Source: Strigamia acuminata
Lineage: Eukaryota; Arthropoda; Chilopoda; Geophilomorpha; Linotaeniidae
Assembly (NCBI GenBank): GCA_949358305.1
Contig: OX442316.1
Span: 4,898,001 to 4,962,000, forward strand
DNA: 64,000 bases
Reading direction: 5' to 3'
Part shown: positions 1 to 23,459 of the stretch, one piece after another
Position numbering within the stretch: position 1 is the stretch's first letter
Layout of the letters: each line of letters begins with the position of its first letter
Program-made: the position numbers and the translations under genes
Notes under the pieces: generated by a model
Told to the model about the DNA's origin: nothing
Databases searched by the model: none
What the model saw: only the letters and a program-made list of their open reading frames with translations

Positions 1-50
1 CTCTTTTTTTGTCATTCATGTAAAAGACATGGAGGATTGTTTTGAAGAAT

Positions 51-200
51 CATTGAACATACCTGGTATCTTGGTGCCAAATTCATACTGCCGATCCCAT
101 TCAACGCAGTTGATTTCCTAATTCCAGTGTTATTTAGCAGTGTTAAACCTAATATTAGGCCTAATAATGCTAAAATAAAGTAAAATAAACTCATTAACAA
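51..200. repeat. Dispersed repeat fragment, family copy A
   Basis: The segment carries a core like CTTGGTGCCAAATTCA and then an inverted CCTAATATTAGG block. The same two elements recur at 62221-62440, and the core recurs twice in inverted orientation near 56297-56560. Copies are diverged and no coding capacity is visible. The short reading frame across it is explained by the repeat. Confidence 0.55.
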
Positions 201-1814
201 AATTAATTTACAGCACAGTGCTGAAATATTGTTTTGTTTTATTTCTTGTGTGCAACAAGTGTATGCGCAGAATGTGATGAGCAGTTTGTAAGTGTTGTAA
301 GGTGTAATCTATCCGATACATGATAAAACATGGTGGACTCAGGTTCGAGTAAGTCTTTGGATTGTTATGAAATTTGATTCCAAGTTTGGCATGATACATT
401 TCATTACAAAGAAAACAATTGTTGTGAAGATAAACACAGATTTGACATCTGACCAAAAAAAAACTGTAAAAAAAAATAAAAGCTACAGGTGTCCTCGATC
501 TATCTTAACACATTTTCTCCAGTAATAACACGAAGCAAGAAAAAATTATCAGGATAATCTTTCCCTCGAGCCAGCCGATTGGCTGTTTAGTTGCTTCCCA
601 TTGGTCGAGAACCAACGAGTGATGTTATCAAAGAGAACGAGCCATTTTGTTTTTACAACCAGAAGTTTGGTGTCGGTAGTAAAGACCACGAATTTTCCTT
701 TATACATTGTTGTGTGTACTTAACTTGGTTAATTTAAAAAAATTATCGGTATTTTTCGGTAATTTTGCACGAAAACTAACGTTGGTTTTGATGATATTAT
801 TCGCTATTAGTTGTTAGAATGGCCACTGATTTGTGATTTGTACCGAAATTGGATTGAAGTTTGGACGTTTATGGGATATAAATCGTCTTAACTATCTGGC
901 AATGAACGTCAATGAAATAATTTGACAGATAACGCGGATAAACTTATCTATTTCCATCAAGTTAAAACGATAAAGCGGAAACATGCAACTCGTATCTAAC
1001 GGTGCAAATCAAGTGGTACAAATCAATTGTCGCCATCTAGCGGCGTGCAAACAGATTAAAAGTAATGGAAATGAATTGTTGTCTTCATTTCGCTCACGGT
1101 CGAACGCATCGTTTCGTCACACGCGCGATGGTGATGATACTTCGTCTCCGTGGAAAAGTGAAGGAATGCAGTCATTCCTAACGTGAATTGAAGTGGAAAT
1201 TTTCCTGCTCATCGTCTTTCTTTCACGATTTCGACATTTTATCTTCACCAAGGCGATGAATTGAATGTGGATGAATAATTTGATCGTTGATGGATCTGCA
1301 GCAAATAAATTCAATTTTTTTTTCTTCTTTTTTTTTTACATTTTCATCTCGTTCGATTGGTGCTTTCGTGTTGAAACCGGAAATCAACTTGTTTACCTTT
1401 TATATGAGAACTTACAAGTGGATTTTTAAAAAAAAAAAATTGTTTTTGCCATTGGATTGTACGGGATTCCACGAGATGTTGGGTGTACAGTGCTTTTCAA
1501 ACTGTGTAATGTCACGGACCGGTATTTTTTGTCCCAATGTGTCGCGGATGTAATCACATTCAGTTGTGGTGAAATTTTGGTGGACTAGGCCACTAGGGTA
1601 ACATTTATTTAATACAAACCCAATTTTTATGCAGAATTGTACAAGATTAAATGGGGTTTTTTAAGTTTATAATTAATCAAATACGCACCTGACTTATTTG
1701 TACCAAAACTTATTTTCGGACCACACTTTCAGAAGTATTGCTCTAATGGATCACGGGATGCCCATTCATCGCAGGTCTAAACTTCACCGAAACGACTAAA
1801 TTCAATATCTAAAT

Positions 1815-2684
1815 CAGTGGTGTCCAACCCCCGGCTGGGGAACTACTATGGGTGGGGCCCACCACACTTACTTAATACATTAAGAGATTTTTTTAGATTC
1901 TAGTGTTTGTTTTCTTTGGACAGCAAACAAATTAGGATTATTATGCGAGGAAATTTTTATTTATGTGTGGTGGTGTATATCATGAAAATTATACATGCAC
2001 CTTTTTTCTAATTTGCTCATCAGTCATCAGCTATCGTTAGTGCTATACTCCAAACCGATACAACGTGGTCCTAATTCTTATTGGTTGAGCCGGATTATGC
2101 CTAACTGTGGACTGTTATTTCATTTATTGTTGATATTTTAAATAAATATTATTGAATCAGTCTGAAAATTTAATCAGACATTACTTGAGTGGGATATTTA
2201 ATAATCCTAAAAGCAAAATTAAATCAAAATATTAGAAGTTAATTTTTTTCAAATTTTTCGTCATTCCACAGACTTTTTGGACGCACCTTATGTGGAAGAG
2301 TAGTTGTGTTTATTTTCAATGAAATTCAGTGTAAAAAGTGATTAGAATGATGGATTTTATTTATTTGGTAATAAAATATTTATTTTATTTGCTAAAATAA
2401 GCTTTTGTCCCTTTTAATCAATCAAACAATGTTAGCGTAGTTTGTTGGTTTCTTTTGGCAGGTAAACAAAGGTTTAGTTTTTTATTGGTTGTTTTGCGTA
2501 GTTAGATTACAATTCTGGTGTCATGGGCTACTTTTTTGTGCCACTACACCAGTGAGACGGTTCAACCAATAGGAGTTAGGACCACGTTGTATCGGTTTGG
2601 AGTATAATGTATTTTATCCGTGGCCCGAGACAATTCCTCGTCTTCCAATGTGGCCCACGGAAGTCAGGTTGATGGATATTCCTG
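1815..2684. mobile_element. Non-autonomous hAT-like element (MITE) with 8-bp target duplication
   Basis: The left end begins CAGTGGTGTCCAACC, a typical hAT-type terminus. The right end, read in reverse complement, begins CAGGAATATCCATCAACC. The element is flanked by the identical 8-bp sequence ATCTAAAT at 1807-1814 and 2685-2692, the duplication length expected for hAT transposition. Inside are long inverted arms: about 2045-2093 is nearly the reverse complement of 2559-2607, so the element can fold back. There is no transposase reading frame, so it would need an enzyme supplied in trans. Confidence 0.8.
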
Positions 2685-2799
2685 ATCTAAATTGACGAAA
2701 CGACTAAAATAAATGTCTAAATTGATCAAGAGCACTAAAAAAATTGCAGGGAAAATCTAGATTTTGTAAATAGAAAACCCACATTCTATTACGGTAGTT

Positions 2800-2970
2800 C
2801 ATTTTCAATTTTTAATTTTAATCTTAATTTTAATTTTTTAATTTTAATTTTAATTTTTTAATTTTAATTTTAATTTTTTAATTTTAATTTTTCAATTTTA
2901 ATTTTAATTTTTTAATTTTAATTTTTTAATTTTAATTTTAATTTTTTAATTTTAATCTTAACTTTTAATT
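2800..2970. repeat. A/T simple-sequence block
   Basis: Repeated AATTTTAATTTTTT-type units with drifting length form a low-complexity block. It lies before the first TEAD coding exon and has no visible function. Confidence 0.8.
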
Positions 2971-3445
2971 ACTTTTAATAATTATTCCGCACATGCTGCG
3001 TGGGTGACTTTTAGCGAAAAATTAAAGTTATCGTAAAAGTGATTTACATTTTGAGAGAAATAATTATAATTTTTAATTTTGATTGTGGCCATTGCTTTGG
3101 ACGGACCTGGGTGTATTTTTAGACAGCAAGTGGGCGAGTGTGAGTCATTGTTACAGCCATTTTTACCTCCTGCTGAGACGATGGAACTGTAGTTTGCTTT
3201 AAAATTAGTTTTGGCCCAAGTTGAAAGCTTTTTTTTAAAAGTTTGGTTAGGCTGAAATCAAACACCGGATCACTTGAAGCGGATAGCAATTTAAACGAAC
3301 CGATTAACAAACAATGCACCGACTGTTTCTTTTTAATTTCAAATTTTAATAAATAAATAAATTTCTTGGTGAATTAATTTTTTTTTTTTCTCTTTTTGAT
3401 TTTTCTAGACAAATATTTTTAATTCGGCTCCACCAACTTACCAAA

Positions 3446-15658
<12,213 letters not shown>

Positions 15659-17544
15659 AAAAAAACACTTACAAGAAAATATTCAACAATATTTTTTATT
15701 GTTGTTTTAATATCGAATTTGCTGTGTTATTTCATCGTCAGTGCCTCGTCCAAAACGCCAAAATATTATATAAGAAATCCATCCGGGGATCGGGGATGGT
15801 TTTAATTCTTTTTTTTCATTTTTTTAAGTAAATAAAATGATTTTAAATGTTTTTTTTAAATTGAGATCGGGAGAAACAAATGTTGATAATTTTTAAAATT
15901 AACGCATGGAAAGGTTATTATTATTTTTTATTTTTGTTAATTCAATTTCCCGACTAGTCAACATAAAGCGCTGAAATTAAGCATACACGATAAACTACTC
16001 ATTTTCTACAGATTTTTAACTAACTATAAGCAGTGGCTGTGTTTTTTCTGTAATTTTTTTAAGGATCATCCTATATAAATATTTTTCTTTCATTCATGTA
16101 GTGCCATTTTTTTTTTTTTTATATATAAATAAACATTAACATAAATTTGTAAAAAGACTCTACACAAACAAATCTTTTTCGTGATGTGAGTTGCGGTATT
16201 TTGGTAGTTTTCAACCAATTATTACAATGAATAAGAAAAAAGTTTACATTTTCTCATTGATTTCAGCGGAAACATAAATCGTGGTGCTCATTTTGCGATA
16301 TTTTGAACAAGAAATTGCTTATACAGATTGCAGGCATGGATAGTGGAGTTATTATATCAACATGCATTTGTATATGTCATGTTTTTGTTTCTAAATCTTC
16401 TATTGCAGCTTGTTTGTTTTTATTTTTTTGTTTTAGTAAAACCAAATGCATGTGTATAGTTGTATCCCTATTTTGTATCAAAAGATAAAAAATAATGCCT
16501 ATTAATGGTTGCTATTGGATAAATATGGCAATCTCAAACTGCCCTGTATTGATGTGAATCAGCATTGTATAAGTGCCTTTATTTAAGGTGGGGAAGTGAA
16601 ATGTGTTAGATTAGAGAAATTGATAATTTTTGTGCATATCTTGTGAATAATTTATGATGGTGATGGTAAAAAATATACATAAATTTATAGAAAATATGGA
16701 AAAAAAATTATTAGAAATCGCGAAGCGTTATTATATTTTTGTTTTGTTTTGTTTTTTATATTTGTATGAGCTTAATCTTAAGTTTGTTTTTTCTTTTTCA
16801 AAATATTTTGTATATTGATTTTTTTTTGCCATTTTGGTTGGTCTCATTTGTTTTGATATTTTTTTTCATGTTTCAAATATTCGCTCGAAAGTCAATGTAT
16901 GGTCACGAAAATTGATTAATTTTTCTGTTTTGTTTTATTCAAAAATCGTATAACAACGGCGGCTTTAACTTGCAAGCTTTCATCGTAAAATTACAATTCT
17001 TTACAGTTTCATTCAGTCAGTATGATTTTTTTGTTTAAATCTCATTTATGTGTACATTTTTATAGGAATAAAACATGAAAAAATATTTGTTATCACTTTT
17101 ATTTCATTTATTTTACAATAAAAAATAAACTTTGGAAATTGAGTATCGTGCAAGTCGGAGTCCCAATGTTATTGCGAAAAGGTGGATATTTGAAGCCAAC
17201 AAAATCGAACTAACTGAAAACATTAAAAAGTTACATAAAATATGCGAAGCAAATAATTTATATTATTTACCCTTCAACGTGTTTCATTACACTAATTATA
17301 CGTACCACCACATATTTATTATTATTATTATTCCGTTTTTAATATTCGCGCCACTCCACCAGGTTTTCGTGTTTCCCACTGAATGTGCCTTGCATTGTGC
17401 GGAATCAGATAACGCGGTTTGAATTGTATTTTCACATCTTCCACAGGCAAATTGACACCCAATTTGATTCAAAGTTTTAAAATCCTAATCCACTAACTAA
17501 GTATAAACCCTAGGTAGATATTTGTGATTAATATTACTTCAAAC
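15659..17544. other. TEAD 3' region and spacer to HSPA14
   Basis: A+T-rich DNA with possible polyadenylation signals AATAAA at 15831-15836 and 16128-16133 for the TEAD transcript. The promoter and 5' untranslated region of the HSPA14-like gene must lie near the right end, but I see no TATA box in a convincing place. No coding region can be supported. Confidence 0.6.
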
Positions 17545-19614
17545 ATGACCTACTTCGGCATCCACGTGGGTTCAAGCACGGCCTCTCTAGCCATCAGTCA
17601 GGTAAATAACACATTTCTCAAAAATTTTCTATTTATTAATCGTTTATACCATTTTTTCAGGGCGGTATTACCGAAATAGTAACTAATGACGCTGGAGACA
17701 GAGTTACACCCGCTGTAGTCGCTTTCAACGGCAACGAAACGGTAATTCCCATTTTAAAAAATATTGAAAAATGATGCATAAATTTATTGTTTTAAAAAAA
17801 TATTTTCTTTTTAGGTTGTGGGACTCTCTGCCCGTCAAGGTCTAATAAGAAACGGCGAAAACACCGTAACCCATGTTAAAAAAATCCTAGCATGTAAAAT
17901 TGATGATAAAGTTGTGGAAAAATATAATTCCACTCACACTTGTAAAGTAATAACGATATTTTTATAATTTTTCTTAAACATTAGGTATAAAAATGATTTA
18001 TTTTCAGTTGATATCGACTAATAGCGGTAAATTATGCTTCAACGGCGACTCCAGCAACAACAAAACACCACAAACAGTTTTAAGTGCTATTTTATCTAAT
18101 TTAATGGGTAAAAAACTAAAAAACGAATAAATCATCACCAAAATTCCAATATTAATTCGATTTTTTCGATTTAGAAACCGCAAGAAGCCGATGCGGCAAA
18201 TTACCATCGTACAATAGCGTTATCGCGGTACCTTATGACTTCATCGATGCACAACGCGACTTAATAAAGTATAAAAACACGAATTCTGAATTAATTTAAT
18301 ATAATTTAATTAATTTTACGTTTACAGAGAAACAGCGACGAAATGCGGCTTCACGATCACTCAAATTATATCTGAACCGGCTGCGTGTCTACTGGCGTAC
18401 AATGTCGGACAACTTAACCCGAAAGAAGATGGATTCTGCCTCGTTTATCGTGTTGGTGGCCAATCCCTAGACGTGACAATTGTCTACGTGAGCGCGGGGA
18501 TCTTTAGCGTGATTTCATCGGTTTATAAAGACGATATTGGCGGAGATAACATGACGCAGATTTTAGTCAAACATTTTGCCGAGGAATTTCGCAAGAAAAT
18601 ACACAGCGATGTATACGAAAGTCGTCGTTCGGTCGCCAAATTGGGATCGGCTGCTGAAAACGCAAAACATATTTTATCCTCGCTTAGCACGGCACAGTGC
18701 TTCGTTGAATCGTTGCACGAAGGTGCTGATTTTAATTGTAACATGACACGGTATAAATTTTCGAACGTTTTTTGTTGATTTATTAATAAAAATTATTTTT
18801 TTTAGGGCACGTTTTGATTCGATTTTAAAGCCAATTATTTCGCAGTTAGTCGAGCCGATAGACGAAGCGTTGGAAAAAGCGGAGTTGAAACGAGAAGATA
18901 TTAAACGGGTATTTAGTGTTTAATGTTTTCAAAGTGTTTTTTAATTAATTTTTGGTTTGGTTTAGGTGATATTGGCTGGGGGAGCGATGAAAACTCCAAA
19001 ATTACAGGAAACTGTGAATGAAATATTCAAAGATGCTGAGATTTGTTCGTCTATTCCGACGGATGAGGCGATAGCGGTTGGGAGTGCGTGTCAAGCGGCC
19101 GTGGAGACAGTTACAGTGGATGCCGAGTCACAAATGAAGTGCATTCCACGAGGCATTTATATATCTGTAAGATATTGGATTTTATTTTGGTTTTATTTAA
19201 TTTTTTTGGGTTGATTTTTTTTATTTATTTCTTTTTAAAGGCGATTGAAAATGGATTTGAGAAATTGTTTTGCGTTTTTCCTCGTCGAACTGTCATTCCT
19301 GCGCATGCTCAGAAGTGTTTCTCTGTGCCTGCAGAGCAGAAATCGTTGTGTATTGAAATTTGGGAGAAGAATGAAACGATGGACGACAATTCGTCGATTA
19401 AGTTGGGGAAAGTTGTGTTGAAAGAACTTGCTAACGAGCCGGAAGTTGTAGCAACATTTCATTTACGAAGGTATGTAATTTTAAAAGTAATGTATATTTT
19501 TAAGTTTGATTTATCGATCATTGTTGTTTTAGGGATGGTTCGTTGCACATAACGTGCACGGAAAAACGAAGTGCATGTCATTCGGGTATTACAATTGAAT
19601 CGTCGACATCTTGA
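17545..19614 (+). CDS. HSPA14-like Hsp70 (ribosome-associated Hsp70-L1), 10 exons
   Basis: Orthologue-like to metazoan HSPA14, the atypical Hsp70 that pairs with the J-protein DNAJC2 at the ribosome to assist nascent chains. Exons: 17545-17601, 17661-17741, 17815-17946, 18008-18107, 18175-18268, 18328-18750, 18806-18908, 18966-19166, 19241-19470, 19533-19614. All are in phase, giving 500 residues against about 509 in human. The nucleotide-binding domain spans about 1-365 ([14 protein letters not shown] near the start, then [23 protein letters not shown] and [14 protein letters not shown]). A short beta-type substrate domain ends in DGSHLHITC-like sequence, really DGSLHITC. There is no long helical lid and no EEVD tail, as expected for this family. 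Introns are only 59-73 bp. AATAAA lies about 97 bp after the stop. Confidence 0.95.
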
Positions 19615-19710
19615 TTTTAATTTTAAGTTGAGATTTAGTGTATTAAAATAGATAACCAGTGATGGTTTGAAGATGTCAAACAAGTGTTGCGATGTTTTTA
19701 TTTTATTTTG

Positions 19711-19716
19711 AATAAA
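19711..19716 (+). terminator. Polyadenylation signal of the HSPA14-like gene
   Basis: A canonical AATAAA lies 97 bp downstream of the stop codon at 19612-19614, inside an A/T-rich tail. Confidence 0.7.
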
Positions 19717-20083
19717 TAATTTTAAATTAAATCAATAATGGCTGTGTTTATTATTGCATTCAAAACTGTTCAAATGGACGAATCATCTCACAATTCACCA
19801 ACAGGTAGCGGTACTATCTGGTGATAATAATATTTAAGAAAAAACTAGGTTTGATACTAGTTTTATTTTAAATGTTGATTTTCTGTTGTTTTTTTTGTGA
19901 TGAGACATGAAAAATTAAAAAAATATATATTAAACAAGAATGCAATATGATTAACTTCCGCTACCGGGATCCCATTTCAGGTGACCAGGAGCCATATTGG
20001 ATGTTTTAAGTTACTCACTGAGGCGCTCAGGAAAGGCAAATTTTTGTTTGGCGGTGTAAGGTTACCGATTGCAAATTGTAAAT

Positions 20084-22135
20084 ATGAACTCGAAGATTTC
20101 GTGGACCATTTTTTTAATGATATTGGCAAATTGTAATGCGGAAGAATTGGACATAGGTTTAAGTAGGTATTCATTTTTAAGTTTAAAACGCCATTGAAAT
20201 GAAAATTTTGTCGCTGTAAATCCATAGATTATGCAACCCCAGTTCTTTAAAATCCTTTTTTTTTACAGGTACTAATTTTCAATTTAGAAAAATAGTTTTA
20301 TTTTGAACGTGGAGATGAATAATGGATATTCCAGTCAAAAATTAAAACTATTTTGTTCTCAGATCTTATTAATCATTATTTCAGAAAGAAGAAACAGCAA
20401 AGCTGCAATAAATCGATTATTTTGCGAACCGTAAATGCTCTTATTGAGCGCGGGATGCTGATTGAACTCGGTATCATTTAGAAAGCGACTGTAAAAAGAG
20501 TAAAGATGCATTTTTCAAGGCCAAAAATCTATTTTTTAAGTGCCAAAAATACATTTTAAGGTGCAAAACACATTTGTTAAGCACGAGAAATGCATTTTAA
20601 GGTGCAAAACACATTTGTTAAGCACGAGAAATGCATTTTAAGGTGCAAAACACATTTGTTAAGCACGAGAAATGCATTTTAAGGTGCAAAACACATTTGT
20701 TAAGCACGAGAAATGCATTTTAAGGTGCAAAACACATTTGTTAAGCACGAGAAATGCATTTTAAGGTGCAAAACACATTTGTTAAGCACGAGAAATGCAT
20801 TTTAAGGTGCAAAACACATTTGTTAAGCATGAAAAATGCATTTCAATTGCAAATTAAGCACGAAAAATGCATTTCAAGTGCACAATGCATTTTTTAAGCA
20901 CGAGAAATGTATTTTATTTGCAAAAATGCACTTTTTATGTTCAAAAATCTACATTTTGAGATTGAAAATCTATTTTAATAGAGCGCATGTTGTACTACGA
21001 CAGCATTTACGGTAAATTTTGCATTGGCAATGTGAAGATTATGAAAAATAATCGATTTAATGGCGAAAAAAGAATAACAAAAAATTTTTATTTGTCAATT
21101 CAAGGGCCAATATACACCGGGCCAAAATACATAAAAAAAGGATCAACATTTCGAATTAAATGCGAAACGAATAATTTGCAAGTTCCGCAGTGGACTCAAA
21201 CGATTGAGAATAAAAACAGAACGAAACATCTCGGTTGGCCTTCCCAGTCAGTACCGGGGGGAGTAGTAGAACAAAGAGTTACTTTAGATATTGTTGGAGC
21301 GACCTCAGATCATGCTGGAAATTACACGTGTCACACATTCAGTGAAACTTATCACGAAATTATATTCATCAATGGTAATGAGATTGTTGCACGCCGAGTG
21401 TACACGCATGAACAACGAGTTGGCGCTTGTGAAAACGGAAAACTTAGTTTTATTAGTAAATAAAACGGCTTTTAAAACGACTAAAGCTTTAGATGGAGTA
21501 ATTATTGACCAACTAAACCCAATTTGTGATTAATTGTTTAGGTTTGTAAATATTTGTTGCTAATTTTGTGTCAAATTGTTCGCAGAAATCGTAACAAATG
21601 CTGATGCGAACGAGGATGGCTTCGTTATAAATTTACACAAGAAATTCCAACTGTTCTGCAATGTATCAACCACTCCGGAGGACACTGGACCTATTGGCGT
21701 TGAATGGTAAAAAATTAAAAAATCTTAAAAATTTTAATTATTATTATTTTTTTTAATTTAATTTTTAGGTATTTTAACGATGAAAAAGTCGTGGCGGATG
21801 AAAGGATTCAGATTTGGGAGAATAACAGTTTGTACATACATAGAGCGCTCGAAAGTGATTGCGGTGTTTACTTTTGTAAAGTAAATGTCTCGGATTTGGA
21901 TTATAATAACTCTATTGTGGTTCAGTGTAAGTTTATACATTTTTCTTTTGGTGTTTTGTAAATTTATCCGTTAATTTTACAGCAAAACCATTCCTCACTG
22001 CAAGTTTTAAGGGGCCCTCCAAGAACAAAATCGAAGGCGAAACTCTGCGTATAAATTGTACCGTGGAGGGCTTCCCGAGACCTCAAATTTTTTGGCTGAA
22101 AGGTTTTTATTTCTCATTTATAATATTATTTATAA

Positions 22136-22169
<34 letters not shown>

Positions 22170-22974
22170 TTTTAGATAAAGTAAACATAAGTGAAAGTAA
22201 CTCTACTCGCTACACCATCGAAGGCAATTCAACCGTATCCTATCTTAATATTATTGAGCTGGAAGAAAGCGACAGGGCAAATTACTCGTGCATTGCAATC
22301 AGTTCCACAGGATCGACTTCGGAATCAATTTTTATTCGTGTTAAAGGTAATATATAGTAGTATAAAGCCTGTGTGGGCATTTTTACACCCTAAAATGAGA
22401 AATTTACACACAAAAACGGTATTTTACTACATGTAAAAGCCATTATTGAGCTTAAAAAAGCATGATTGAGCTTAAAAAATGCATTATTGAGCTTAAAAAA
22501 GGCATTATTGAGTTTAAAAAGAGCATTATTGAGTTTAAAAAGAGCATTATTGAGCTCAAAAAAGCATGTTTAAGCTTAAAGAGGGCATTATTGAGCTTAG
22601 ATTGTATGAAAATTGGTATTTTTGAATCAAATTGTGATTTTGTTGGTTCTGTTTGAAGAAAATTTGCTGGTTTTTGTTTCTAGATAAGTTGGCAGCACTC
22701 TGGCCATTTTTGGGTATTGTAGCGGAAGTGGCTGTTTTGTGCACCATTATATTTATCTACGAAAAACGCAGAGCTAAGCAAGAGTTCGATGAGAGCGACA
22801 CTGATCAAAGTCCACCAGACACGTAAGAGAAAGAGTAGAGGAGTGTGTATGAGCATTTAAATGATGCTCGTGCACGTTTCTTTGCGATTCTTTTTGTCTT
22901 TGGCTGATAAAATGACTCATTTTACTCGTAGGAAAAACGTGACCGAGAACACTGACGTGAGGCAACGAAAATAA
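20084..22974 (+). CDS. Bsg: Basigin/neuroplastin-family membrane glycoprotein, three Ig domains
   Basis: Single-pass adhesion protein that in animals escorts monocarboxylate transporters and other partners to the plasma membrane. Exons: 20084-20156, 21105-21374, 21586-21706, 21769-21926, 21983-22102, 22176-22346, 22684-22822, 22932-22974. The spliced frame encodes 364 residues. There is a signal peptide at about 1-19 and Ig domains at about 30-115 (Cys pair in FRIKC and NYTCH), 118-205 (FQLFC and VYFCK) and 212-300 (LRINC and NYSCI). A membrane segment at about 307-330 contains the diagnostic buried Glu at about 319 (ALWPFLGIVAEVAVL), followed by YEKRRAK and a short acidic tail. Several N-x-S/T sites are present. 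Exon 2, the first Ig domain, could be skipped to give a two-Ig form, as in vertebrate basigin and neuroplastin. The join of exon 1 to exon 2 is the least certain junction. Confidence 0.92.
20560..20842. repeat. 41-bp tandem array in basigin intron 1
   Basis: Six to seven near-identical copies of a 41-bp unit containing GTGCAAAACACATTTGTTAA followed by GCACGAGAAATGCATTTTAAG. Decayed copies continue to about 20960. It sits directly upstream of the exon for the first Ig domain. Confidence 0.95.
22440..22612. repeat. Short tandem array in basigin intron 6
   Basis: About eight copies of a 20-22-bp unit GCATTATTGAGCTTAAAAAA with small changes, between the last Ig exon and the transmembrane exon. 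Confidence 0.85.
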
Positions 22975-23453
22975 CACTAATATTAAGCGAATGAATCAAC
23001 ATTTTAGCTGAAAATCATCAGTACTTTGATCAATTTTTTCTCATCAATTCGATTGGCCAGGACATGGTTCTAGATCAGCACATGATTAATTCCTAGTATT
23101 ATTATTTTTCCGTTGTTTGGTATTCTAGACATTATTCTGTCGTGAATGTATCATATCCAAAAGAAAAAAGAATCATTTAACACTAGAAAAGACCTTTTGA
23201 GTGTGCAATATTTCTAGAATTTTAATGTTATTGAAAAACTTGGAGTGTTTTTATCAAATGGAATTGACACTGGACAACTTGTTAATGGTGGAAAAAGTAC
23301 TTGTTTCTTGTTTTTGTTTCTACATGTATTTAATTGCTTGTTTTGCTTCAATTGTCGAGTGCTTTTAGTATTTAAAATAAGTTTGGCCATTTTTCTTGAT
23401 CGAGTTGCTTTGTGTAAAAAATGGTGTAAATAATTCCAGAGGTGGAAGTATTA

Positions 23454-23459
23454 AATAAA
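23454..23459 (+). terminator. Probable polyadenylation signal of basigin
   Basis: AATAAA lies 480 bp downstream of the basigin stop codon, at the end of an A/T-rich untranslated region with no other reading frame. Confidence 0.55.

Larger units (their letters stand above)
1..3352. other. Non-coding region upstream of the TEAD gene
   Basis: No protein-coding exon can be supported here. The part from about 560 to 1560 is less A+T-rich than its surroundings and could hold a 5' untranslated exon or promoter of the TEAD gene, because the first coding exon at 3409 is preceded by a strong splice acceptor and so needs an upstream exon. I could not identify that exon with confidence. The rest holds a dispersed repeat at the left edge, a hAT-like element (1815-2684) and an A/T simple-sequence block, all listed separately. 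Confidence 0.5.

Noticed and set aside
17132-17422. 96-codon frame before the HSPA14-like gene
   Set aside because: A/T-driven composition with an Ile-rich run from an ATT repeat. No domain and no splice continuation.
20560-20842. CRISPR-like regular repeats
   Set aside because: Copies are contiguous direct repeats without unique spacers, in an animal intron. This is a minisatellite.
20987-21104. Upstream extension of the first basigin Ig exon
   Set aside because: The frame is open, but a splice acceptor at 21104 joins in phase to the signal-peptide exon. The extension lacks a secretion signal and follows a tandem array.
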